This document shows positions 18,313-27,122 of a stretch of 64,000 bases of DNA, piece by piece. Position numbers and translations under genes: made by a program. The notes below the pieces were generated by a model, which was given only the letters and a program-made list of their open reading frames with translations, was not told where the DNA came from and did no database searches. This DNA is from JAJFHI01 sp050633705 (GTDB lineage Bacteria; Pseudomonadota; Alphaproteobacteria; Rhizobiales; Hyphomicrobiaceae): NCBI GenBank assembly GCA_050633705.1, contig JBOEGZ010000017.1:17594-81593 (forward strand), in the 5' to 3' direction. Positions within the stretch are counted from its first letter, which is position 1; each line of letters begins with the position of its first letter.

Positions 18313-18709
18313 CGAGCGTCCCCTCGTAGGCTGCGCGGGCCAAATCTGTTTCCGATAGGGTGACCCGAATTTTGGCAAGTTCCTTTGCGTCTTCGCCAAG
18401 TTTGCCATTTTGGGCCGCGAGGGCGATTTGGTCAAAGATGTGTTTTGCTAAAAACTCTGTTGTTGTGAGCTGTCCTTGAAATTTCTCAATTTCGTCGAGG
18501 TTTTGATAGTTCAATGGTTTCAGAATTTCGGCCAGAACGGAAAGTGCAGCGCCAATATCGACGACGACATTGTAGCGCGTGAGCTGATTGCGAAAGAATG
18601 CAACGTCGACCACGAATGTTGCCCCGTGCATTTTTTCAGCAGGTCCAAAGAACGGATCGGGAAGGCTGTGGGCGATCATAATGCGGTCGCGAACTTCGAC
18701 GGAAAACAT
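18305..18709 (-). CDS. 6-pyruvoyltetrahydropterin synthase / QueD-like protein with altered active site
   Basis: The 134-residue product has the T-fold layout of the PTPS family: first histidine in MIAHSL, then KMHGATFVVDVAFF where active members have C-x-x-x-HGH, then VVDIGAALSVL and QLTTTEFLAKHIF. The second zinc histidine of HGH is Ala, the nearby catalytic Cys is missing, and the LDH motif reads LNYQNL. Classical triphosphate elimination is therefore doubtful; it may be a divergent enzyme with a related substrate. Start ATG 18709 has GGAG ten bases upstream. It lies 57 bases after the dehydrogenase gene and overlaps the glycosyltransferase, so it belongs to that operon. Confidence 0.78.
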   Translation of the reverse strand: MFSVEVRDRIMIAHSLPDPFFGPAEKMHGATFVVDVAFFRNQLTRYNVVVDIGAALSVLAEILKPLNYQNLDEIEKFQGQLTTTEFLAKHIFDQIALAAQNGKLGEDAKELAKIRVTLSETDLARAAYEGTLGA

Positions 18710-18766
18710 GTAGTGGTTATCTCCGGTTTGGGCTGAGCGTTATAAACGTAATCGGCAAACTTAAAT

Positions 18767-19786
18767 TCAAGAATTTTCCATGCTGGCGTAGCGGATCACC
18801 GGAGCCAAGCCTTTTGCATCTCTAGAAAGGACTTCGGGCAGGGCTGTGGCGACGTCGTCAAAGGCAATCTCATCAGCGACGAGACTGTCAAAGACAGGGT
18901 CTTGTAACAGATCCAGCGCTTTGGCGATGCGTTTTTGGCTATTCCAGCGCCGCTGACGATGGGCGGGGATCTGTCCGACTTGTGATGCGATGAGGCGGAG
19001 GCGCTGGGAATGAAAGGCGCCGCCGAGATTGACCGGCGTGTCGCAGTCGCCATACCAACTCATCTCGACGATGGTCGCTTCCGCACCCGCCAAAGAGATC
19101 GCCGTCTGCAATCCATTAGCGGTCGCGCTGGTATGAAACACAACGTCAGCGGGACTGATTTGGTTAATGTCGTCGGGTGTCGCAAACTTTGCACTGAGTT
19201 TCTCAACAATGGCTTTGCGGCTGGAATCGATATCAACGACCGTTACATCTGTGCCGGGTATATGTGCGGCCAAATACGCCACCAATAATCCGACGATTCC
19301 ACCGCCGACGATCACGATCCTGTCACCGAGAGTTGATCTACTATCCCAAATTGCGTTGAGGGCTGTTTCCATGTTTGCGGCTAAAGTAGCCCGGCGGGCA
19401 GGCAGACCTTCGGGTAAGAGAGTAATTGCCGTTGCTGGCACAACAAATACGTCTTGATGGGGGTGGAGACAAAAGGCTGTGCGACCAACAATCTCATCAG
19501 CCCCACTTTCGATGACCCCAGTCGCGCAATAGCCGTATTTGACTGGGAATGAAAACTGACCTGATTGAAAAGGAGCGCGCATGCGTTCGTATTCACTAAC
19601 TCCAATTCCGCCTTCGAAGACGAGGCGTTCAGTACCTCGACTAATTCCGCTATAGAGCATAGTTATGCGCACGTGCCCGGGAGCGGGTTGGCCGACACGA
19701 TCAGGTCTGAGTTCAACGGTGCCTTTTTGCGTATACCAAACGGCACGTGCGATATGAAAATTACCGGCAGAACGTCGGGTGACCAT
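18767..19786 (-). CDS. medium-chain dehydrogenase/reductase (BchC-like, zinc-family)
   Basis: The 339-residue protein starts at ATG 19786 behind AGGAGG four bases upstream. The N-terminal half has MLYSGISRGTERLV (about 41-54), PVKYGYCATGVIE and FCLHPHQDVFVVPA; the Rossmann half begins GDRIVIVGGGIVGLLVAYLA (about 155-174). The SGISRGTE and FHSQRLRLIASQVG blocks mark a subfamily related to BchC-type dehydrogenases, in which the usual catalytic zinc Cys is absent (Ser at the position). It probably oxidises an alcohol or reduces a ketone on a side chain, with NAD(P). It is first in the four-gene leftward operon and diverges from opgH with 61 bases between. Confidence 0.8.
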   Translation of the reverse strand: MVTRRSAGNFHIARAVWYTQKGTVELRPDRVGQPAPGHVRITMLYSGISRGTERLVFEGGIGVSEYERMRAPFQSGQFSFPVKYGYCATGVIESGADEIVGRTAFCLHPHQDVFVVPATAITLLPEGLPARRATLAANMETALNAIWDSRSTLGDRIVIVGGGIVGLLVAYLAAHIPGTDVTVVDIDSSRKAIVEKLSAKFATPDDINQISPADVVFHTSATANGLQTAISLAGAEATIVEMSWYGDCDTPVNLGGAFHSQRLRLIASQVGQIPAHRQRRWNSQKRIAKALDLLQDPVFDSLVADEIAFDDVATALPEVLSRDAKGLAPVIRYASMENS

Positions 19787-19847
19787 TTGACCTCCTGATG
19801 ACGAACGGGCCACCTAAGAGCCCGCAAATCTGAAGCGAAGAGAAGAC

Positions 19848-21755
19848 ATGAGCAACACGAAGAATATAAGTGCTGGGATGGATGCCATCGAATTGCAATC
19901 ACAAAGCCTTACGACACCAACGGGGTTGCAGTCTACGCAAAGACTGACCAGGCGTCGTCGTTTGGTTGTATTTCTTAACGTCGCGACAAATTTGGTGCTG
20001 TTATCTTTTGCCGCAAAACTGATGGCAGCTGGTGGCTGGACATTGGTCGACGCTGTCATGTTTGTTTGTTTCGCAATGGGGGTTCCCTGGGCGGTTTTGG
20101 GATTTTGGAATTCCCTTATCGGGCTGTGGTTGCGCCATGGTGGGCGTGATCCGCTTGGACAGGTCGCACCTTATTACGACGCTGCATTTCAATCGACGCC
20201 GCTGACACAGAAGACGGCGATCTTGATGACACTGCGTAATGAAGACCCTGAGCGAGCATTAACGCGTCTCAAGACTGTAAAGCGAAGTGTCGATGAGACA
20301 GGCCACGGTGGATCGTTTGACTACTTTATTCTGAGCGATACGTCCAACGCCGATGTCGCGATGCGTGAGGAAGCTTTGGTGGAGGCCTGGCGTGCTGTTG
20401 CCGGTTTGACGAGTCGGATTGTCTATCGCCGCCGCGAGGAGAACACCGGATTTAAAGCTGGAAACGTGCGCGATTTTTGCTCGCGCTGGGGACGGTCGTA
20501 CGAATTTATGCTGCCATTGGATGCCGATAGCCTGATGTCGGGTGAAGCAATTGTTGCTATGGCCCGGGTTTGTCAATCGCATCCCCGTATCGGAATCTTG
20601 CAAAGCTTGGTGGTCGGTTTGCCATCTAAAAGTGCGTTTGCTCGCATCTTCCAATTTGGTATGCGCCACGGCATGCGGACTTACACAATGGGGCAGGCGT
20701 TCTGGGCTGCAGATTGCGGTCCCTTCTGGGGCCACAACGCGCTTGTTCGCATCAAACCGTTTTACGATCTTTGCGTGTTACCAGAAGTGCCCGGCAAGGG
20801 GCCGTTCGCAGGCCATATCCTGAGCCATGACCAGGTCGAGGCCACGCTGATGCGCCGCGCAGGTTTCGAAGTTCTTGTATTGCCGGTTGAAGGTGGCTCG
20901 TGGGAAGAAAATCCGCCAACTATTTTGGACTATACCAAGCGTGATCAACGTTGGTGCCAAGGCAACTTGCAATACACCAAGATACTTGGACTGAGAGGCC
21001 TTGAGCCGATGAGCCGCTTCCAGCTGGTTTGGGCGATTTTGATGTTTGCCAGCCTGCCTGCAGGGGTTGTGTTGATCGCGTTGACCCCACTTGCAGCGTT
21101 TCAGGCCCAAAGCATTGTCAACTATCCGACCGGCTTGGCAATTGCGCTTTATTGTAGTTTTGTTGTGATGTCATTGATGCCAAAACTTGCTGGCCTGGCT
21201 GACGTTTGTCTTACACCAGGGGCCGTGAAACGGTACGGAGGTGCTGGTCGTTTTGCATTGAGTTCCTTGATCGAGGTTGTCTTCGCGCTTCTACAAGGTG
21301 CTATCACCACAACGCGAACGACGATCTTTATCGCATCGCTTCTTATTTTTGGCCGTTCTGTTCGTTGGAACGGGCAGGACCGCGAGCTGCATCGATTGAG
21401 TTGGATGAAAGCTGTTCGTGAGTTTTGGCCACAAACCGTGTTTGGAGCGTTGATCTTAGCTGCACTCTTCGCCGTCTCTCCGACCGTCTTGGCGTGGAGC
21501 CTGCCGTTAACTGCAGGTTATGTCCTCGCCATTCCTTTTGCCGTTGTTACCGCGACACCGATGGTTGGCCGGTTCATGGTGAGAACGGGATTGTGTGGCG
21601 TTCCTGAAGACTTCGCACCAGTTCCCGAGACGATGGCAATCCAACAACACACCGCTGCAGCGAATGATGATGAGATGGAACGAGAACCGTTGCCTCAACA
21701 AGACGTTGGGCGGGACCAAGCAGCAACACCATGTGAGACGACGATTGCTGCATAG
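19848..21755 (+). CDS. opgH: glucans biosynthesis glucosyltransferase OpgH (MdoH)
   Basis: The 635-residue membrane protein has GT2 motifs in the order seen in OpgH: TAILMTLRNEDPERAL (about 125-140), FILSDTSN, LPLDADSLMSGEA and RDQRWCQGNLQ (the QxxRW donor motif, about 363-373). Two helices precede and several follow the catalytic domain (about 40-95 and 380-570). It polymerises UDP-glucose into beta-glucan chains and moves them to the periplasm. It is shorter than the 847-residue E. coli enzyme, lacking the long N-terminal arm, as common in Alphaproteobacteria. No opgG is adjacent. The terminator at 21799 closes it. Confidence 0.93.
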   Translation: MSNTKNISAGMDAIELQSQSLTTPTGLQSTQRLTRRRRLVVFLNVATNLVLLSFAAKLMAAGGWTLVDAVMFVCFAMGVPWAVLGFWNSLIGLWLRHGGRDPLGQVAPYYDAAFQSTPLTQKTAILMTLRNEDPERALTRLKTVKRSVDETGHGGSFDYFILSDTSNADVAMREEALVEAWRAVAGLTSRIVYRRREENTGFKAGNVRDFCSRWGRSYEFMLPLDADSLMSGEAIVAMARVCQSHPRIGILQSLVVGLPSKSAFARIFQFGMRHGMRTYTMGQAFWAADCGPFWGHNALVRIKPFYDLCVLPEVPGKGPFAGHILSHDQVEATLMRRAGFEVLVLPVEGGSWEENPPTILDYTKRDQRWCQGNLQYTKILGLRGLEPMSRFQLVWAILMFASLPAGVVLIALTPLAAFQAQSIVNYPTGLAIALYCSFVVMSLMPKLAGLADVCLTPGAVKRYGGAGRFALSSLIEVVFALLQGAITTTRTTIFIASLLIFGRSVRWNGQDRELHRLSWMKAVREFWPQTVFGALILAALFAVSPTVLAWSLPLTAGYVLAIPFAVVTATPMVGRFMVRTGLCGVPEDFAPVPETMAIQQHTAAANDDEMEREPLPQQDVGRDQAATPCETTIAA

Positions 21756-21798
21756 TGTATTCACTGTTTGAGGGAAGCATTCCCTGTAATCAAAGGTG

Positions 21799-21830
21799 AA
21801 AAGCCAGAACCGATCGGGTTCTGGCTTTTT
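21799..21830. terminator. bidirectional terminator between opgH and the HAD phosphatase gene
   Basis: A perfect 13-bp stem (21799-21811 with 21817-21829, core AGCCAGAACC) and 5-base loop carries A and T runs on its two sides. It can end both converging transcripts. Confidence 0.92.
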
Positions 21831-21868
21831 CGTTTTTTTCTTGGCAAGAGCGGTCGCGGAGTTTTTTC

Positions 21869-22771
21869 CTACCAGCGAAGTTCTGCCATGGCGCCTAGTG
21901 CTGGTGGGGCTTTATTGTTGAATAATTTTTCCAACTTGTCGGGAACAATCAAACCATTTTCAACGACGTCATCTCGGTGAATGCCGCCTGCTACGAACAA
22001 GGCATCCAAGCCGACATTCTGGGCGCCAACCAGGTCGGTTCGAAGCGCATCACCGATGACGAGAATTTTGTTCCAAGCGACGGTATCGTCACGGAGTTTT
22101 TCAGCGTCTTGATGGGCCGTGTGGTAGGTGGAAGCATGAGGTTTGCCAGCCCAAAAGACCTCACCGTCCATTTCCTCGTAAAGATCGGCGATGGCTCCGG
22201 CACACAGATACAGTTTCCCCCCAACATCGACATATTTGTCGGGGTTGGCGCAGACAAAAGGGAGTTCTTTCTTTTTCGCCTTTTCCAGCAGGGCTCGATA
22301 ATCCTCTGCTGTTTCTCCAACGTCGTCATTAAATCCGGTTGCGACAATGGCATGAGCTCTGTCAAGAGCTACACTGTCGCCGGGCAGGCGACTGAATAGA
22401 GCAGCATCCCGGTCGGGCGGACCGATGTTGTAGAATTGATTGTAACCTTTGTCGGAGATGTGGCGCAAAGCCAGGTCGCCTGATGATACGATTTCATCCC
22501 AAGTATCGGTTGGGACATTGCGCAATTCCAGCATACGCGCGACACGCTCTTTAGGAACCGGAGCGTTTGAAACTAAGATGACAGTACCACCATCCTTGCG
22601 GAACTGCTGTAGGGCATGCGTTGCGCCTTGATAGGCTGTAAGCCCATCGTGCATGACACCCCAGACATCACAAAATAATACGTCGTAGTTTGATAGAAGA
22701 TCACCCGCCCCGAGAAGAATCTGCGGTTTTCCAATGGTATCGGATTGAAATTCAGGCGTGGGGCGTGGCAT
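21869..22771 (-). CDS. HAD hydrolase, subfamily IIA (TIGR01459 type)
   Basis: The 300-residue protein has HAD motif I as DVLFCDVWGVMHDG (about 29-42, nucleophile and acid Asp), motif II in ILVSNAPVPKERV (about 65-77), and motif IV in ILVIGDALRTDLVGAQNVG (about 238-256). The class IIA cap lies between. This matches the alphaproteobacterial group TIGR01459, small-molecule phosphatases of unknown substrate, related to NagD. AGGACC lies upstream of ATG 22771. It is monocistronic and converges with opgH at the shared terminator. Confidence 0.9.
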   Translation of the reverse strand: MPRPTPEFQSDTIGKPQILLGAGDLLSNYDVLFCDVWGVMHDGLTAYQGATHALQQFRKDGGTVILVSNAPVPKERVARMLELRNVPTDTWDEIVSSGDLALRHISDKGYNQFYNIGPPDRDAALFSRLPGDSVALDRAHAIVATGFNDDVGETAEDYRALLEKAKKKELPFVCANPDKYVDVGGKLYLCAGAIADLYEEMDGEVFWAGKPHASTYHTAHQDAEKLRDDTVAWNKILVIGDALRTDLVGAQNVGLDALFVAGGIHRDDVVENGLIVPDKLEKLFNNKAPPALGAMAELRW

Positions 22772-23260
22772 TGGGCGTTCGGTCCTTGCAGGTCACGACA
22801 AACATAGATTTTGACATAGCTCTCAAAGCTTGAAGATCAACCGTCGAGAGCCTCATTGTGGTGGCAGAATATTTCGTTGGTTTTATTGTTATTGCACACG
22901 CAAGTCACGCGTTGTGTTTTTCTGAGGTGAACCTGGAGCGAACCTGGAGTGATTCGGGTCTCGCCCAGAACGCGCCAAATACGAGACGCTCAACGCTCAC
23001 AAAAGGTGCAGTTTTATTACGCCGAAGCTCGAAAATACAGCATTTATGGCCTCGAAAACGCCGGAAGTGCGTTTTCGGCATAACAGGTCTTCGATATTGC
23101 AGGCTTTAGGATTGAAAATTTATTCCCGCAGTTAAATTTCGCAGTTACACTTTTCATCAATCGCACTTCTCGTAATCAAACGACCGGTGGTCGCAATAAG
23201 AAACGTTCGAGGAAGCGTCTGTTGGGGAAGCTAATTAGGTTTCACGACGGAGGCAGAGAC
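22772..23260. other. 489-base intergenic region with an inverted repeat
   Basis: No convincing gene is seen. A perfect 9-bp inverted repeat (CGAAAACGC at 23053-23061 and GCGTTTTCG at 23069-23077, 7-base spacer) stands 180 bases before the HECAH-protein gene and is not followed by T, so an operator is more likely than a terminator. An 11-base direct repeat (GAACCTGGAGC/T) lies at about 22928-22949. Confidence 0.45.
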
Positions 23261-23812
23261 ATGATAAAATATTCCCGCCATTCGCAGGAAAAGAAGTGTC
23301 GCTATTTTGGTTCCTGCGTAGGTGTTATGATCTGCAGCGTTTTGATTTTGGCGATGGTGCTAAAACCAAGTCCGCTTGCGGCCTACGAAGTTGGTAATTG
23401 GCGATCCGTGTGTATGGCTCCCAATTGGCAGACCGGAGAGATTGAGCCGGTCGCAGAAGCCAATGTTTCAATTTACCCAATTCGTCGATGGTTTGCCCGC
23501 ACGCATCGTTTGCCCGACGGAAGCTGGCGCATGGAATTCAACGAAAACTTTATTCGCCGTACCAGATTATCTGAAGAAGCACGTAAGTATGTGTTTTTTC
23601 ATGAATGTGCTCATGCCCTAAAAGACGAGGCAAGCGAACACAGAACAGACTGCGAGGCATTGAATCTTATGCGACGTGAGGGCCTGGCAACGACCAAGGC
23701 GTTGCGAGATATCAGATATGCATACGTTATGATTATGCGAAGCTTTCCAACCGGAGGTCCTTGCGAGCCACAAATGCGCAATTATGAGCAAACCATCGCT
23801 TTGCAAGATTAA
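23261..23812 (+). CDS. small exported HECAH zincin-like protein, copy 1
   Basis: The 183-residue product has a basic N-terminus and one hydrophobic segment (about 22-42), acting as signal peptide or anchor. The mature part has VGNWRSVCMAPNWQTGEIE, a central beta-rich stretch (RLPDGSWRMEF), and the motif FFHECAHALKDEASEHRTDCEA at about 111-132 (HExxH followed by an acidic patch), as in zincin metalloproteases or their inactive relatives. It ends FPTGGPC. Four cysteines suggest disulfides in the periplasm. ATG 23261 follows ACGGAGG. The next gene is a clear paralogue. The family was not recognised by name; peptidase activity is only suggested. Confidence 0.75.
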   Translation: MIKYSRHSQEKKCRYFGSCVGVMICSVLILAMVLKPSPLAAYEVGNWRSVCMAPNWQTGEIEPVAEANVSIYPIRRWFARTHRLPDGSWRMEFNENFIRRTRLSEEARKYVFFHECAHALKDEASEHRTDCEALNLMRREGLATTKALRDIRYAYVMIMRSFPTGGPCEPQMRNYEQTIALQD

Positions 23813-24042
23813 AAAACAATTTCGGGTGTTTCCTCAGGCTTTTCGCCTCTGACGTGCTAAGTATTGTCAGTTCAGAACAGGTTTGTTTTGGTCCCTGGCC
23901 CTCTCTTTTAAGGGGTGGGCTCACTTATATGCATCCAAATGCGAGTTAGGTGCGTAGACAGCTCTCTAAACTTTGCAACTGCGCTCGAAACTCTCGATCT
24001 CATGGGTTGCAGCGCAAAATAGCTCGAATTAAGGGGGCTTGA

Positions 24043-24573
24043 ATGGTGAGTGACCGCGCTCGTGCGTATATCCGTGAAATGACTGTGGCGTTGTTCGTGA
24101 CTGTCGTTGTGGTCTCATTTGCAACCGCCAACTCCGCCTCGGCATTGAAGGTCGGAGACTGGGAAGGTGTCTGTATGGCACCCAACCACCTGACGGGTGA
24201 AATAGAACGCGTTCAAGTGTCGGAGGTTTCTGCGCGACCGCTGTTTCCTTGGTTTGGACGCACGATGCGCATGCCTGATGGGACTTGGAAAATTGATATC
24301 AATGTTTTCTTTTTGTTTGCAAATAGATTGAGCAACGCGGCCAAAAAATTCATCTTTTATCACGAATGTGCTCACGCTCGGTTGGATGTTGCGAATGAAC
24401 GCACGGCAGATTGTGAAGCGTTGGCAGAAATGAAACGCGCAATGGATGTCACCGACCAGGCAATCAAGGACATAGAGTATGCCTACCTGTTGATTTTGCG
24501 AACATTCCCGACCGGTGGCCCGTGTGATCAACCATCGAATTACAACCCGCCACAGACAGCAACAAACAAATAA
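24043..24573 (+). CDS. small exported HECAH zincin-like protein, copy 2
   Basis: The 176-residue protein has a signal peptide (about 1-34, ending NSASA). It shares with the preceding gene the blocks VGDWEGVCMAPNHLTGEIE, MRMPDGTWKIDI, FYHECAHARLDVANERTADCEA and FPTGGPC, in the same order and spacing. The HExxH pair, the acidic residues after it and the cysteines are kept, so the motif is under constraint. ATG 24043 has AAGGGGG upstream. The 230-base gap after copy 1 suggests separate promoters. It arose by tandem duplication followed by wide divergence of the signal peptide and tail. Confidence 0.75.
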   Translation: MVSDRARAYIREMTVALFVTVVVVSFATANSASALKVGDWEGVCMAPNHLTGEIERVQVSEVSARPLFPWFGRTMRMPDGTWKIDINVFFLFANRLSNAAKKFIFYHECAHARLDVANERTADCEALAEMKRAMDVTDQAIKDIEYAYLLILRTFPTGGPCDQPSNYNPPQTATNK

Positions 24574-24648
24574 TCGTGGTGAGGGATGATGATTTGGCGT
24601 TGTGCTGGTGATTGTGGCATTTTTTTAAACGATGAAGCCAGAATTACT

Positions 24649-26214
24649 CTAGCTTGGCGTCCTTTGGCGTGGGCTCAATAGCCAAGCTGTCAACATGACC
24701 ACCACACCAAATGCTCCGAGTATGATTGCAAAGGCGGAGCCGGCAGCAGCAAGACCCGCCGTGCCCGCCCACGAGATTGAGGCAAAGGCTTCAGAAAATG
24801 TCGCTATTCGCGAGGCTGTTTGGCGTCGACGGAAATTTCTGCGACGGGATCGGCTTTGAAACCACATTTGTATTGCGATTGTCGACGAAGCCGCGACAAC
24901 GACACCAATAGCTGTGACAGCAGCACTCCAAACAGATAGGAATGCAAGTCCAATGATAAATGGCGTTACGAGCGCCGCGAGTATTAACAAAATTGCTTCT
25001 ATCTTTGCCAGCGTTGCCGCGCGATTTGAAATCGGTGCGGTTTGCACAAGGTCTGGGGCGTCTTCACCGGAAATTGCTAGCCAGGCTAGTCCGCCTGCGA
25101 GTTGGCCGATGGCCATGACCAAAACCGGTGCCAGGATAACATGGGCGTCGGCGTTTTGCCCGTGGTTGATCCACAAAATCAGTGCAGGCGGAATCAGATA
25201 GAGGATTTGCATTAACGTTTGTGATACGAGCCAAGGGTCGCGCTTTAACAAGGCCCATTCTTTTACGCGCATAGCGTGGCGACGCGAGGCATTGCGAAAT
25301 CCACTGCGGGCTTGGGCTTGAATTTTTTTGCCGTGTGATAAGCCTGCTGCCGCTAACACTTGTTCACCAAACTGGTCGGACGATGTGGCTATAACACCAA
25401 CAAGACAAGCAACTGCAAAAACAAAAAAGACAATCGCTGCAACCGGGTTCCCGAAAGCCGCTTGGGCCGGTAGCCAGAACCAGCTATCGGCATCCGGAGC
25501 ACGGTTGACGACCATGTCAGACGATAGAAACGCAAAACGCGATATTTTCCCCATTGAGAGGATGGCTGCGATTTGAATTCCGATTAAGAAGGTGGCGCCA
25601 ACAACGGCAGCGAGAATTTGTGCAAACAAACGTGTGCGTTTGGCGCCAAAAATACGAAACATGGCAAGCGTCAGTAAAACGGCTGTGGCTGTTGCAAGCA
25701 TCCCCATGGATGCGACCACAGCATAACTCCAAAACCAGTGGGCTCCGTCCAAGATAGCCGCGACGTTAATAACCGGGGCTGCCAGAAGCGCCGTCATAGC
25801 CGCAGACGAAAATGCGATTGCGCCAACGCGAACGGCAAATACGCGTTGCGCGGATGTCGGGGATGACAGGATTAAGTCGAGATCGTCACGGGTGTAAAAG
25901 GCGCGCGTTACGGATTCTAATGTTTGAGACAGCATCATAGAGAACGACAACAGCAAAGTACTGGTGACGGCGACAAGAGTGGAAATGTCAGTTTTAAAGT
26001 CTGGGCCAAGTATTGGCTTTAAAAGCATGTAGGCCAAGGCATGCAATCCTGCGATAAAGGCAACAAGACCGATCGCGATAAATCGGCCTTTGCGACCCGT
26101 GCCACCTGCCATGATGGATAGCCACCGACGCCAAGATAATGTCATTTCGTGGCGCGCGAACCAACTAAGAGAGCCGGGTTCAGCGGCCGGTAGAATTGCA
26201 GTGGTGAAACTCAT
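24649..26214 (-). CDS. ABC exporter permease, large single-subunit type
   Basis: The 521-residue protein has about 12 predicted membrane helices in two halves. Between them a cytoplasmic part includes MRVKEWALLKRDPWLVSQTL (about 315-334), the kind of coupling segment seen in ABC-2-like permeases of Bacteroidetes and Proteobacteria that fuse two halves. TRDDLDLILSSPTSAQRVF (about 108-126) is the matching segment in the first half. Its start overlaps the stop of the ATPase gene by four bases (ATGA at 26211-26214), so the two form one transporter. The substrate is unknown. Confidence 0.8.
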   Translation of the reverse strand: MSFTTAILPAAEPGSLSWFARHEMTLSWRRWLSIMAGGTGRKGRFIAIGLVAFIAGLHALAYMLLKPILGPDFKTDISTLVAVTSTLLLSFSMMLSQTLESVTRAFYTRDDLDLILSSPTSAQRVFAVRVGAIAFSSAAMTALLAAPVINVAAILDGAHWFWSYAVVASMGMLATATAVLLTLAMFRIFGAKRTRLFAQILAAVVGATFLIGIQIAAILSMGKISRFAFLSSDMVVNRAPDADSWFWLPAQAAFGNPVAAIVFFVFAVACLVGVIATSSDQFGEQVLAAAGLSHGKKIQAQARSGFRNASRRHAMRVKEWALLKRDPWLVSQTLMQILYLIPPALILWINHGQNADAHVILAPVLVMAIGQLAGGLAWLAISGEDAPDLVQTAPISNRAATLAKIEAILLILAALVTPFIIGLAFLSVWSAAVTAIGVVVAASSTIAIQMWFQSRSRRRNFRRRQTASRIATFSEAFASISWAGTAGLAAAGSAFAIILGAFGVVVMLTAWLLSPRQRTPS

Positions 26215-26990
26215 GCCGCCAGTCCTTTGTTTGGCGTTTGGGCGGCGTCGGCCTCACCAGAGACGAGTTGCAAGAAGACTTCTTCAAGGCTTGAGCCGTT
26301 CTGGCCAGCTTTGTTACGTAATTCTTCAAGTGTTCCTTCTGCGACCAGCTCACCATTTGAAATGATGCCGAGCCTGTCGGCCATGCGCTCGGCGACTTCG
26401 AGAATGTGCGTGGTCATGATGACAGTGACACCTTCAGAAACCAGCCGACGCAGAACGGTTTTGACTTGTCTTGCCGATCCAGCATCAAGGCCTGTCAGAG
26501 GTTCATCGAGGATGATGAGTTTCGGGTCGTGGATCAATGCACCAGCCAATGCCACTTTCTGGCGCATGCCCTTGGAAAATCCTTCACAGCGTTCATTGGC
26601 ATTGGCTGAGAGGCCGAGCCACTGCAACAAGTCTGTGGCGCGAGCAAAGGCCTTGTTGGCATCCAGTCCCCAAAGGCCGGCGACAAACTCCAGATATTCC
26701 AGCGGTGTCAGTTTGTCGTAAACCATTGGCTCGTCAGGCACCCAGGCGACAATTTGTTTCGCGGCGATTGCGTCAGTCCGTACGTCAACACCACAAATTG
26801 AAATGGCTCCGCTGTCAGGCGCGAGCAATCCCGCGACCATTCGTAATGTCGTTGTTTTGCCAGCGCCATTGGGACCTAACAGAGCATAAAACTCTCCTGT
26901 TGGAATGGTCAGTGACAAGCCGTTTACGGCAGGGCGATCGAATGATTTAACGAGTTTTTGAATGTTAAGTGCTGGCGCATTTTGAGACAT
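26211..26990 (-). CDS. ABC transporter ATP-binding protein
   Basis: The 259-residue ATPase has Walker A as LLGPNGAGKTTTLRM (about 38-52), a signature that is weakened to GFSKGMRQKVALAGAL (about 133-148), and Walker B LIILDEPLTGLD. KGMRQ in place of SGGQ is common in ABC-2 exporters of the ABCA/NatA type. ATG 26990 fits the domain start; a GTG at 27014 would add eight residues. It is the upstream partner of the permease gene. Export of a small molecule or lipid is likely from the class. Confidence 0.88.
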   Translation of the reverse strand: MSQNAPALNIQKLVKSFDRPAVNGLSLTIPTGEFYALLGPNGAGKTTTLRMVAGLLAPDSGAISICGVDVRTDAIAAKQIVAWVPDEPMVYDKLTPLEYLEFVAGLWGLDANKAFARATDLLQWLGLSANANERCEGFSKGMRQKVALAGALIHDPKLIILDEPLTGLDAGSARQVKTVLRRLVSEGVTVIMTTHILEVAERMADRLGIISNGELVAEGTLEELRNKAGQNGSSLEEVFLQLVSGEADAAQTPNKGLAA

Positions 26991-27122
26991 AATTGTAACT
27001 AACCTGGATGACACACGACGGAATGTCCGACTTTAGCAAAGTTAGGTTTCTGGGCCGTGAATGGTTATTAAAGTGGTGCGCGGTTTTTTGATGCCCTATG
27101 AAAGGCTGACGGTTTTACTAGA

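Noticed and set aside
18313..18435. Longer start of the cluster glycosyltransferase
   Set aside because: It would overlap most of the PTPS-like gene's 3' end; GTG 18312 has a good ribosome site and fits the family.
22858..23109. 83-codon rightward frame between the HAD gene and the first HECAH gene
   Set aside because: No ribosome site, no conserved look, and it runs through an inverted repeat; treated as chance.
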